Shown one piece after another: positions 25,501-36,185 of a stretch of 64,000 nt of DNA; the stretch's first letter is position 1; each line of letters starts with the position of its first letter. The position numbers were made by a program, and so were the translations under genes. This DNA comes from Corythucha ciliata. Its lineage: Eukaryota > Arthropoda > Insecta > Hemiptera > Tingidae. A model generated the notes under the pieces. The model searched no databases. It worked only from the letters and a program-made list of their open reading frames with translations, and was not told the DNA's origin. The DNA lies in assembly GCA_038030265.1 (NCBI GenBank), contig CM075938.1:22483009-22547008 (forward strand), given 5' to 3'.

Positions 25501-28500
25501 CTCGTAGGAAGGGGATTTACCTACACTTTTATTTTAGCGGGCTCGGCCTCCGCCTCGCCTGCCAAATGAAAAGGTCGCAGGTAATAGCCACTTTCCTGGA
25601 CTTGTAATGTAATATACTATTACCGCCGCAAATTTTACGGCGATTTAGATCCTAGGCTCCAAAGTAATTTTTTCGGAGTGTGCTTCATATACTTGCGTTG
25701 AAGCACTCTTCATTTTACGAATTAAAAATCTTGAAACAACTGAGTAAGAATATCAGCTGTTCAGTTAGTGAACCTATAGTTACACACAGGCACTGACAAC
25801 ATGCGCCACGTGTGATCCTTTAGAGTGGGGAGGGCTTGGTATTGGCTGGTGAGCGTTAACCTATACGACCGCAGCAGCGATTGCGAGATATCAATTCCAT
25901 TTGATCATCCAATGGACCAAACATGGCGGCATATGAGAGATTCCAAATATATTTGATCCACATATGCAGGGGAGTCCAAATATGGCGACTGTCAGTACTC
26001 GTAGGAACTTATAGAGCCTTAGGCCCGTATTTATGAACGTTCCTTGAAGCTTCCTTGAGTCAAGGAACCGTTGAGAACAGTTTTGATCGAAATAAAAACA
26101 TCTGTTCTAATGAATTTCAAGGGATCCTTAATGTCAAGGAACGTTCATAAATCCGGGCATTAGTTCAGTGACATTATCTAAACATGGAATAACTTTTTCG
26201 AATTGCCATCAAATTTCAAATCTTATCCTGCTTTCAATATCAATGCCCTAAAAATCCCTAAGCCCTAGAATAAAAAGTAGTATGTACACTACGAAGCTAA
26301 AGTGTATTTTCAAGCCTCGAGGAGTGGCCAAACGAGGCGATTCCGGCAAACTCTCTTCTCGTCTCGAAAAGACGCACTTTAGCTCCTGCGTATACTTATA
26401 GCTATAAATGCTATGCTATACATATAGGTTTCTTAGTTCAAAGCATTCAAATATATTTACGTAGCAAAGTGTGAGATCGCAGCTAGGGGCGTAACTCGAA
26501 ATCTTCCCGGAGGCTGCAGTGTGCTCGTGGGGGAGGGGAGATGTAATAAATGTCCTTCATATTTTAAATTTGGGCTGAAACCCTCTCCAGGGAGGGGGGC
26601 CGATAGGTGGATCACCCCGTTTGTCAAATGGCAGGGGTAAAGTGTAGAAAAAGAATCAATAATATACCTAACAAAAATTCTGCAGAAAAGTGAAAGATGA
26701 CGGGGGGGGGGGCAAATGTTCTAGGCATTGCTATTTTTCATCTTCTCGTAAATGATCCAGGATTTTTGATCTGAGAGACGGTCTCTTGGTCCTCGAATAA
26801 GAAGCGAAAAGGATAGAATAAGAACCTTGGGTGCAGTCTTCGGGATAGAATAAGATTGGCATTAAAGGCATTAAAGCCTGGGGGGCGACGCCCCCTCAGG
26901 CTAAATTCCGGAGGGGCGGCCGCCGATACCGACACGGTATCGGACGGGCGTTTTCACACTTGCCGATGCCAATACCGACAAAACATCAACACGGCACCTC
27001 ACCTCTTGCAGTTGCCAGCCAATGTCATGTCATGGCGAGAGCTTACAAATTGTATCTTTGTTGTATTTGTTTAATTTGTTATACGTCAGACGTAAAAAAT
27101 AAATTTAAAGATATCCTGTCAACCCCCCCACACCACCACCACCCTGTCATCTCTGAGTATTTCATTGTTATTATAGAAATTAGATTTGTCCCAAATGCAG
27201 GGCTCAGATTCGAACAACTCAATTAGTTTCACAATATCGTACTTGAAACTGGTCATTTCCACTGTTAAGATAAAAAACGGCGCCGACACGAGTGGGCACC
27301 TTGCTCTTCGCCGACAGGTCGGTGCCGGTAACGACACGATACCGATAAATCGGCGAGTGTGAAACCATCCTCTAAATTATTAAGAGATTAAGATCCAACC
27401 AATATCGTTATAGTTGTGTCGGTAAGTGTGAAAACGCCTTACGTGGAACAAATTTTTCTTGTTATTTGCATTGAGGAAGAAATATACTGGAGGATCTCCC
27501 ACCCCCGCCATGCCATATGTGAGGGAGTCATGAATAACCACCAAAAGGCGTGGCCAGAAAATAAAGCCCTGTTAACACGATAAAATTGTCCAGACAATTA
27601 ATCCCTACACGGGAAATTACTTTGAAAACATGGGCATGTTGTAGCCCTGTCGATTGTCGGTTCTCTGGCATAACTGCCAGACTAGCCATAACGCAGCAAA
27701 ACCAGGGTGTTTTTTGTTATGAGGTGTTGAGTGTAGGGGGGGGGGGGCGCTTAAGCTCCTACAACTTGGTAATGGCCCACGATCATGAAAGGTCGGCTGG
27801 CCCTACTCTAGGATCTTCTCGGCCATACATTAAGTATTTTTAATGTGCGCTTATTTACGTGAGTATAAAAGAAGCTTTTCGGACAGCTCTGGTGAGCAAT
27901 CGAACAAGTGTTTGAGTAGGCTCTTGATTAATGTCATTCACTAATTAAATGAACCAAGTATCATCATTAATCACGATGCCAAAAACGCTAAGAGAAAAGG
28001 CCACGCGACAAAAATTTAAAAGAAAGATGCAAAAAAAAACAAAGCAATCTTGTCATGTTGGTTCCCAAGAGTTCGGAGTTCAATGGGAATCAAAATGATT
28101 TTTGTGGAAGTTCAGAAATAAAAGATCTGCTGCTGATTTCGTCGAGAAATTCGATTGTTTGTTTAAGAGGGCCCGGATTTTCTCTTGACGGCCCTTGGTC
28201 TATGGCCCGGTTGACGAGGTGTGAGGCATGTACAATTCCCCCTTCCCCCATCCATAGCTCATACCGCGAGGGACGGCGTCGTCAATGACCATAACCCCCA
28301 AATAACACAATTATGGAGCCAATTCAACGTGCTTTGCGTAATTTTCAAGTGATTTACCTGTTATAATACAGAGATGCTTCGGTTTCTTCTTTTTCTTTGT
28401 CTACATGCTTGCCCAGTACGTCGATGTTATCCAACAGAAGTATCGACGGTTGATATTTTATGCAGTCATTTAGTATTTCCAGAAAGATTTTCGTTTGAAC

Positions 28501-31500
28501 TTCAATTCGCTTTCCTGGGTTGACGGAACAATTATTAGTAAAATGGAATCGATTTAATTAGGGCTATCGATACCTTTCAGGGTAAAACAGTTGATTTGGT
28601 GAGTGTAGCAAAAATATGGCGCGTTTGACATTTCATACAGCAGATGAGACGCCAGTGTTGTCTTGCCCGAACCATTCTTTCCTTTTATTATTCAGTTTAG
28701 TACGAATTAGAACGCCTTTGTTCACATTTTGAGCAATCTCCAAGTTTACCACAAATTAGAACATTATCACAGGTGCTACCCGTCTCAACGGATCGACACA
28801 AAGCGCCCAACAACTGTCGCCGGTCCTCATCGTCAATTACATCGTTACAGTCTACGGCCAATTTTGGCTCTGGGGCATTCTTAGTATCGTCCACCTGTGC
28901 GTACTCGTTTACGCTGATTGAAAAGTCTTGCAAGTCGGTCAATAGGAGACAGGTCCAGTCGAGATCTAGGGGTCGTAGAGTGAGAGTAATGTACTCGAAG
29001 GGGGATGATAGGTAGAGCCGAGATTTAGTGTTTAGAAGGATTCCTCCGCTGAAGAGTGCCATATTAAAGAGCTCTTCTCTGATCTCTTTCACGAGAAGTT
29101 CAGGATTCTGTTGGACCAATCGACCTTGATTATTAACTCGATAAAACGTAAAAATGATAATACCTTATACTTAAAAGAAGGCGTGATGAGAAGACCGGAG
29201 GATCTTTTTCTGTTGACGTACAAACTAGTTTTGGGCAACGGCTTAAGTAGAACTTTAGCTCCGTTGATCGGTCTAATTTTCAAAAAATGTCTGACACTCT
29301 CGGTCACAGCGAGACTGACAAACCCCACCCAAGGTCGGTCGTCAAATCCCTGTTCGTCGATAAAAATCACCTGAACGACGACACCAGTCGTGGTCGACTC
29401 CTCTGCGGAACCAGGAGATGGCGTCAGCTTCCAAAGTGGCGTTTCAGAGCCGACATACCACGACGGTTTGTCCGCGGCGTTCATGTATACGACAAACGGT
29501 GGGACGCACCGGTCCAGTTTACAAGACCGTTTGAGGTTATCGTCCAAAAGTAGGGCGCGACATTGAATTTCGCGAGCCACAGGATCGGCGTCTCGTAGGA
29601 CGTCTTCAAAGGGCGTCGATTTTCCAACGGCTTCCCGTTTGTCACCGACGATTGAGTCACCGACGACGATTTCTGTGTACTCTTCTAGCCGTCCATGACT
29701 CAAATTTGGATGGATCTCGCCTTGAATTAAACAGAAATATTGTCTTTAAGTCGTAGCCAATAGTTTTGAAAATATCGTTGATTATTACCAACTACCATGC
29801 AGACTGATACGTTTTTTGTGATCCAACAACAGAAAACCTGACCAGGCCAAACGATTCTCAGTTGACTCAGCAATGACGACTCAATGGCACTGCTCATTGA
29901 ATGCTTCAAGAGGGAAAAAATAGATAAAAATTAATTGAAATAAATGTAAACGCACTCAACGCTAATTATTGACAGAGGGAAAAAAGTTAATGCCGAAACC
30001 CGGGATCGAACCAGGGACCTTTAGATCTTCAGTCTAACGCTCTCCCAACTGAGCTATTTCGGCTGGTGTTGCATCATGGCTCTAGGCTAACCGGTCGGTT
30101 AACGACGGCGTTCTCTGGCGAGGGAAAATAAGGGGGGGGGGGGTTTGTTCCCACAGTTCAACAAAATTGTTGTCTTTACTCCTTCGAGTATCTACTTACG
30201 TATTTTTTGTAAGACATTATGACATAATGTATTCATTTTAGAGGGAAGAGGATATTTTCCCATGGCACTGAAGCATTAGCCGTTCATACAGTGCCCTCGT
30301 GATGACAATGGTGATTGGTGATGGACTTGACATGGTCATTCTACTTTTGATGCGGCGACGTTGTGAAACATGTATATCGGAGAAAAACAATAGTTAATTG
30401 TCCTCTTCACAGATTTTATTCTTTATTTGGCGGAAATAGTTTTCGGCTCACGGAGCCATTATCAACGGCTTCAAACTTTGGGGTTTACATAATGGGGATT
30501 ACCCGTGTCAATTTCCATAGCGTGTCAAAATATAGGTACCTATCACTTATAAAGACTAGACTAGACAGTTGTATGTATTATCATTACTTATAATGACTTT
30601 GGAATTTAGTGAATATAATTCAGCCCAAATTAGTATCTAAAGCTATTTAGCCCCGAAACCTTGAGAAAGCTTCGATAGTTTAGTTAATACACAGCGGCCC
30701 AGCGTTCGGATGGACCGACACTGCCCGACTTCGGGATTCAGCGTTCTCAGGGATACAAATCACGCATGAGAAATGATCAGATCAGACGTCCTATACTTTC
30801 ACCGAACATAGGTCCTACTTTTAGAGCGTTCAGAGACGTCCGCGCGGCCTCATTTTTCAGGCGTTGGGAAGTTCACAATTGTCCTCTTTTTTGTCCTACT
30901 TTTCCGTCCCAACGTGTTATGTCTGGTGAGTCTAGTCTAACCCCCAAATAAATCATGTTCATCTTTAAACAAAACTGCACCGCTCAGACGCAACGTCCCC
31001 AGTCACCAGTTTCACCCTCACGATTCTCATAGCCCTGGTGAGCCAGGTCTCCCCCCTGACTAGGTTTTGCCAGGGCATAGGTCGAGCGCCAAGGGGCGAT
31101 CGCGTGGTGCCGTAACACCTCTGTTCCCGAGGGAGCGGTCCGTCACCAACTCCGTACACGACTCAATTGCCGGATTGATGTGACTGATGTGAGTAGATCA
31201 GGTAGCTGAAGATTTGAGCTCGAAACGGAGACTCGTTCATGAGTGTGATTACCGGGGGCACCACGCCCCGTGACTGGTACGGGAGGGGAGAGGGGGCTTT
31301 GACAACAAAATAAACTTTTTGTATCAATAATTTGCCTCGCGTCCTACGTTTCCTACTCTTCTCATACTCTTTCAAACGCCAAGTTTTATGAGCTTGGCTC
31401 ATTCAAGCCCCAATATCGCGGTCGAATGGCCTTTTGAAATAAAATTTCTTGCATTTGGCACCTTTAAACCCCAATTTAAGGGCGAAACACACACATCTCG

Positions 31501-34500
31501 TACTTATTTCGTCCTGAGTAACTCCATTACATCGGCATAATGAATTGTACCAATTTAAGGGGATTACGCTCTATCATAAAGCCAAAATCAATACTTCACC
31601 AGTTTAACTGGTTTGGTTAGTTCTAAAGCTGATTCGATTCATTCAAAAACCAAATATCCTGAATTTGGATCTTTCAAACCACGACTTCGTCGCTTTTTAA
31701 TCAACAAATTTCACGGTTTTTCACTATTTCATTCCCATATTTCGTTTTTACTCTTCCCAAATCAAACGTGGCTTGAACTCTTTCTAGAATATTTGGCTTG
31801 CTCGAGAAACTAAAGTCGCTCTTTGAAAACCCAAATTCGTGGATTCAGCTCTCTCAAAAACCAAATTTCATCATGTTAGCTCTTTTAAATTCCAGTTTCG
31901 TGCATTTTCATTCGAAACCTAATTTCGAAGATTTTGCTCGCTTACACCCCCTATTTTACCACCATCGGGATTCTGACGTTCCTACCAGAAACTCTGAAGT
32001 GGTCACGTGGGTTAACTTCCTTAGTGCTGCCCTTTTTTGCAATGCCACGCTTTTGGCAATGGAGATGGTCTGCCACTGGTCCAATAATCCGTGTGATTAT
32101 CATAACACAAAGTCAATACCAGTGGTCATAAAACTGGTTTAGGTTACACGAGGGGACCCCCGTCCAGCCCCGTCGACCATTTCAACCCCTCCCCCCTCCC
32201 GGCCAGTTGAAATTATAACATCCTCGGCTCGCTCACATTGTTACGACACTGAAACCAATGCATTACTATCATAAACGAGTTCGATTAGTCTAGTAAACAA
32301 GAATTTTAAAAACTAATCGATGATCAAACCTTGAACTTTTTTTTAGGCGTCCTATTGTTGTGTCCTACTTTCCACCGCAACCGTCCTACTTCTTCGTGTC
32401 AGGCGCCCTCGGAAACCATTTTGTATCTGGTCACCTGGCACTCTCCCAACGAGATAGTAAAAAATATTCCTCATCCCACAGCCGGTCATTTTGTCGCTAT
32501 TCATCATCTCAAGCAAACAATTTCGTGGCGTTTTAGAGCTAAAACTTCATGTCCCCATGAAACTCGCCACTTTGAGGATGACTACACTCCGAAACTTGCA
32601 CTCTCACCCTAAACTTTAATTGAGTGGCTATTTATCCATCGGAAATTGCATTTCACGGCGCTAACATCCTACTTAACTTAAAAATTTTATGGATATTTTA
32701 TCCTGCCGGGGTGCCGCATGTTCGGCTACCTCCTCTTACCCCGATCGTGATTTCGTGGCCATTCTTCGTAGGTACCCCAAACTAACAAGTATTGGGCTGA
32801 TAATCCCTTATAACTGGCAGTTTCATGGCTATTTATCCTCAAAAATCTCAATTTTGTGGTTTTTAAGTGCATAAACCAACTAATAAACGAAATTCGCAAT
32901 TTCAGGGTTGATTATACTCAGAAACTTGTATTTTTGTGGGTAGATAGCCCTAAAACTGCAATTAATTGGATATGTACACCTCGGAATCATTCAAAACGCG
33001 GAAATGAAATTTCGCGGCTATTGCTCTGAGCGAACAGGCGATTCCGCGCCTCATTATCCTCCGAAATGAACAATTGGGTGGCTATTAATCCTCCGTAGTT
33101 TGAAATTTTATGTCTATTAAGCCCTAAAACTGTAACCTCGAAAGTTCCCCAAAAAACTTACTATTTCGCGGATCACTATCCATCCAAAGTTGCAATGTCA
33201 CGGCTATTTATCCATCGAAACCTCAAAGTTCACGGCTATAAGCCTATTTACCCACATCCCACCACAAAATTTCACGACTAGCATACTCCACTAAGTTCAT
33301 TTTCATGGCTATTTATCCTACAAAATTTGCAACTCCGAGCTATTCATCCCCGGAACTCGCAACTTCGCTACTGATTATTACAAAAAACGGAAATTCAGCG
33401 GTAGTTGCTCCCAGTTAACTTGCTATTGCAGATTATCAAATTATTATACATATGTACACGGAATAAACTGGCAATGTGGCTATTTAGTCCCCAAAACTTC
33501 CAATTTCACGGCGTCTGTGCACTTTTGCGGTTAATAACATACTCCGTGACTTCCATCCACGTGAATATCAATCCAAGAAAGTTTTACAATTTCAGGGGCA
33601 TTTAACCCCCACGATAACGAGAGGGCTAGGATTTCCTTCTCCCAGCATCTGAAGAGATTGAGACTCTCCTCTTGTTTTTACTTCTATGCTCCCGTATTTC
33701 TGGACAGGATGATCATGGTTTGAGGAGCAGCATCATGCCTCCAAAGTGGTGACTCAAACGGGTTGGTGAGCGACCAGAAAGGCTTTTCGTAAAATCCTCG
33801 AAACTTTCAATTTATGACGGCTGGGCATTCCTCAAAATTTCGCGGGGTTTTTACCCCGTCCAATACTTGTCAATTCTGCTGTCGTATGGGATGTGCCTCC
33901 ACCCGATGCCCACAAAATGGGGTGTGGCAATGGATGCAGGTGGGCCACGAGAAGGACCCGTGGTAGGAAATACGTCTTGATTTTAGGATTATTCACCGCG
34001 TCGAGGAACCCGTCGTTACTGACGTAACGTAAGTCACGGACTGAAAGACGTACACAAGGCAGGATAAGATACGGAGAACCCCTTTAAAACGTGCCTGGAA
34101 TCGTCACCTCTCCCATCTTGCAAATCTGGGCTGAGATTTCGTAGAATTTTTGACGTAAGAAAGCGGAAAACAAATCTCACGGGGAGTCAGAAAATTTCAG
34201 GGGGGAGGAGGATGATAAAATCCATCAACTTCAGCGAATTATACCCAAGTATTGTAGTGTTAAGTACAGCACCGTACCTAACTACAATGAAGTGAACGAA
34301 GCGGTACTTAGTTATTAGAAGTTGATTCCATTTTCGAGGAATTATTATTTAGTAGGTACTGTAATCCTCAATGCGAAAGAAAAAGCTCAAGCCTGCATGT
34401 CAGGCGTCCCCGAGATGGACACCAAGAACCCCGTGAGACTTAATGGCATTAGCCTTCTCAGATTCGGTACGGCCGAGTACTCCCCGAAGGAATAATACTA

Positions 34501-34948
34501 CCACAAAAAACCAGCCCAGCGTCTTAGCGTTAAATGTAAACTAAAATCACACTCACAATCAAGTCGTAGTCATCCTGCGTAGCCGGGTTAACGAAAATTC
34601 TGTTCACGGACCCCAAGTTGCTCAACGCTTTCACCCGAAGCGTCTCACCCTCACTCAATTTCAAACATTTAGCGTAAACGGCCGACAGTCCCACGGTGTT
34701 TTCATTCAAGTCACTCGACGGCGAAGCCGACGGGGTAAAGTAAAGAACTCGCCCCTTACTCGTCACCACTTTTAGGCCACACACCTTCAAAGGAGAGAGA
34801 GAAACAAGCATTCAGCGATACAAAATTTGACACATAAAATCGCTTCAGTTACCAGACTTGCACCATAAACGGTGAAATTTCCATGGGAGAAATGAAGGAA
34901 ACAATTTTTAATATTGACGAATTTGACACTTAGCAGCCCTCCTTGCAT
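19522..34948 (-). CDS. PEX1: PEX1, peroxisomal biogenesis AAA+ ATPase, 17 coding exons
   Basis: PEX1 pairs with PEX6 in the peroxisomal AAA+ motor that pulls the ubiquitinated import receptor PEX5 out of the membrane. Coding exons, in gene order: 34948-34853, 34784-34557, 29903-29789, 29720-29164, 29107-28750, 28681-28574, 28514-28358, 22048-21886, 21799-21634, 21572-21391, 21328-21194, 21133-21069, 21003-20757, 20665-20509, 20446-20409, 19894-19782, 19585-19522. All have GT-AG borders and keep frame (2949 bases, 982 residues plus TAG). The start is the ATG just before the LLSVKF...NCFLHF motif, which matches the PEX1 N-terminal domain. D1 has Walker A GKNGSGKT at about 452-459 and Walker B LLLDN at 513-517. 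D2 has Walker A GAPGSGKT at 730-737, Walker B FFDE at 787-790, then [16 protein letters not shown]. The protein ends QKVTLA, as in known PEX1. It is about 300 residues shorter than human PEX1, mainly in linkers. Introns 2 and 7 are several kilobases long and full of repeats. Confidence 0.95.
22198..22860. mobile_element. Remnant related to the 57386 foldback element
   Basis: The left start GCAGGAT...TGGATGAAAATA...CTCATTTGTGA resembles the left arm at 57387. The stretch CCATAAGCGATTTTTTAG...CAGAAATGACCATTT, then TTCAAAATCGCTTCTTTTGACC after the inserted hairpin, matches 57810-57915. The right half is lost. It lies in PEX1 intron 7. Confidence 0.6.
22602..22794. mobile_element. Hairpin MITE, copy 2, in PEX1 intron 7
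   Basis: Same family as 9138-9340: ends GCATGC...AAGCTGTAGCCG and its inverse, central TCTTCAGCGTAAGGAAGTAA, and arms with GGTTCGTTTTCGACGCACC. It has split an older foldback element whose halves lie at 22198-22590 and 22797-22860. Confidence 0.85.
22860..23959. other. PEX1 intron 7, unique part
   Basis: No repeat or coding motif recognised between the split foldback remnant and the array at 23960. Confidence 0.5.
23960..24660 (+). repeat. Degenerate array in PEX1 intron 7
   Basis: About 18 units. The first three are well preserved (GGCTCTTCAAAAAACCAATT, then TCAYGGCC, repeated every 36 bases from 23995); later units decay. It includes a run of 17 G at 24546-24562. Confidence 0.8.
24546..24562 (+). 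repeat. Run of 17 G
   Basis: The longest of more than 20 G or C runs of nine or more bases in the window. Others lie near 221, 3883, 6931, 8080, 11299, 12980, 13202, 17521, 19200, 26701, 27737, 30131, 50730, 54722, 56046, 56587, 58681 and 60487. Confidence 0.9.
24660..26018. other. PEX1 intron 7, no gene seen
   Basis: A hAT-like start CAGTGGCGGCGCAAG occurs at about 24863 with no partner end found. Otherwise unique. Confidence 0.45.
26022..26159. mobile_element. MITE with TTA target duplication, 138 bases
   Basis: GGCCCGTATTTATGAACGTT at the left and AACGTTCATAAATCCGGGCA at the right are inverted, extending through CCTTGA. TTA flanks both sides (26019-26021 and 26160-26162). A 3-base TWA duplication is the PIF/Harbinger habit. 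Non-coding. Confidence 0.8.
26947..27438. mobile_element. MITE-like element with GGCGTTTTCACACTT ends
   Basis: GGCGTTTTCACACTTGCCGA at the left is mirrored by GGTAAGTGTGAAAACGCC at the right. An inner pair (CCGATACCGACAC... and ...CGATACCGATAAATCGGCG) suggests a nested or rearranged copy. It lies in PEX1 intron 7. Confidence 0.6.
28040..28180 (-). repeat. Short degenerate array next to a hAT-like terminus, PEX1 intron 7
   Basis: Three or four units (GAATCAAAATGATTTTTGTG, CGAGAAATTCGATTGTTTG) run into GGGCCCGGATTTT at about 28170, a hAT-type end motif also found beside the arrays at 14390, 52440 and 61735. Confidence 0.5.
29980..29985 (-). terminator. Pol III terminator of tRNA-Phe
   Basis: Six T on the minus strand, a few bases past the tRNA 3' end, form a standard RNA polymerase III stop. 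Confidence 0.8.
29991..30063 (-). tRNA. tRNA-Phe (GAA)
   Basis: The minus strand folds as a complete cloverleaf. The 7-bp acceptor stem is GCCGAAA/TTTCGGC with discriminator A. The D-arm/A box is TAGCTCAGTTGG, the anticodon loop is CTGAAGA with anticodon GAA, and the T-arm/B box is GGTTCGATCCC. There is no intron. A run of six T at 29985-29980, just downstream, is a Pol III terminator. The gene lies in intron 2 of PEX1 on the same strand. It appears intact and functional. Confidence 0.97.
30070..31379. other. PEX1 intron 2, no gene seen
   Basis: Unique sequence with a 13-G run near 30131. CTCACGGAGCCATTATCAAC near 30447 is reminiscent of retroelement 3' regions but cannot be assigned. Confidence 0.4.
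31380..31960 (+). repeat. Degenerate array in PEX1 intron 2
   Basis: Units of about 35 bases of the AAAACCAAATTTCRTGG...GGCTCTTT type, including TTCAAAAACCAAATATC, TCAAAAACCAAATTTCATC and GAAACCTAATTTCGAAG. Non-coding. Confidence 0.7.
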
Positions 34949-35672
34949 TTTCAAGTCGATGGTTTGGGTAGCCTGGGTGGAACCTTCTAGCAAAGGTTAG
35001 CAAGAAAACAAGGCAGAGGTTTCTCAAAAGATCGTTGGAATCCGACTTGTTTACGGTGGAACATAAAAACATAATGCGGCAGAAATTCTTTTAATTCTAC
35101 AGAGGTGAGCCTTTAATTACTTTTTTTTATAGTCAATCTCCTTAATGAGCCCAATATCACGACTTACACGTTTTCATTACTTCACGGTTTTTCCTCTTGA
35201 AATGACGTTTTCTAGGGCTTGGTCCTCGTTTACCCCCGGACACCCAAGCGAGTCTCTACTCGAATCGAAATAGTTTTTGATTTTAATTATTGCCCCGTTT
35301 CAACGCTTTAGCGTCTCATTAGAACAAATTCTCGTTTCAATTTCTTGTCGGGCGTCATTATCAGTTCAACCGCAATCAAAACTTATCTGGAAAGTCCGTT
35401 GACCGTTTTGAATTTCTCTGACAAAGCTGTTTTCATGCTCTGTGGCCGAGGGTTAGGGTACCTGCGTCCCTCTTTCATCCCCTCCAAGTGACTTCATTCT
35501 AGAAAGGGTCCTTTTAAATGTCCTTTTTTTTAGTATGTTGTAACGGCCACATTTTAAACCTCTTAGGTGCGTGCTAAGAAATTTTAAAGTTGACCTTTGT
35601 TAAGAAGAATTTCTTTTGTGAGTTTAACCGAGTTATTCCTCGAGCTGTCCCTTATGAAGTTTTCTCGCTTTT
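32301..35672. repeat. Direct duplication, copy 1 (3372 bases)
   Basis: The block matches 36186-39557 at a constant offset of 3885 bases, with about ten single-base differences seen by eye (for example near 32402, 34019, 34094 and 34118). It contains, from left, a degenerate array with about a 32-base unit, a gene-free stretch, PEX1 exons 2 and 1, and about 700 bases upstream of the PEX1 start. That last part should include the 5' UTR and promoter. Confidence 0.95.
32470..33610 (+). repeat. Degenerate array, CACGGCTATTTATCCTCAAAA type (duplicated at 36355-37495)
   Basis: About 35 units of roughly 32 bases, consensus near ACTTGCAATTTCACGGCTATTTATCCTC. It lies in PEX1 intron 2 and falls wholly inside the duplicated block, so it is present twice. 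Confidence 0.8.
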
Positions 35673-36185
35673 CCAGTTAAACGCAGTCTTACAAGAAATT
35701 ATCATTGAACTCGATGTGGAGCCCAACGACTAGCTGAAGACTTCCTGGTAGACACTTAAGGGGTGTCGTATCAAACGTATTTCGATCTGAACTTGACTAG
35801 TGTTTTAACGTGAGTGCATTTTACTTCTTACTAGTTGGTTTGGCTATGTTTTGTTGTTCCATAGGTAATTACATTGTGTTCCGTTCTAAAGATTTCACGC
35901 GTGCCGGTTGTACGTAGGGTTGTATGTTTTCTTGGTTTTATCGTATTTGCGTGAGAAATAAGTAATTTTTTTCCTCTGGACTTTGATCGCATTGCGGGGA
36001 CTTTTTACTTGTACGAACCTGAACCTGAACATTCTTGGCGGGCTTCTACCCCCTTTACCCATCGTATATCCCCAACCCCCTCTTCCAGAGGGTTAATTAA
36101 CGTTGACGAGAAGTCAGCGTCACGATAGTTCATTAATATGAACCTCTCATTATCAACAAAATTGTTCTCGATTTCAGGTAAACGC
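35673..36185. other. Spacer between the two duplicated blocks
   Basis: These 513 bases separate the direct copies. They are not repeated elsewhere in the window. No reading frame, RNA gene or clear repeat was found. Confidence 0.5.

Noticed and set aside
29108..29163. PEX1 exons 4 and 5 as one exon with a frameshift
   Set aside because: A 56-base GT-AG intron (29163-29108) joins the two frames cleanly.
30421..30520. Retroelement 3' region
   Set aside because: Only a vague resemblance, with no protein or repeat partner in the window.
32470..33610. CRISPR array
   Set aside because: Units are too diverged, there are no constant repeats or spacers, and the window is eukaryotic.
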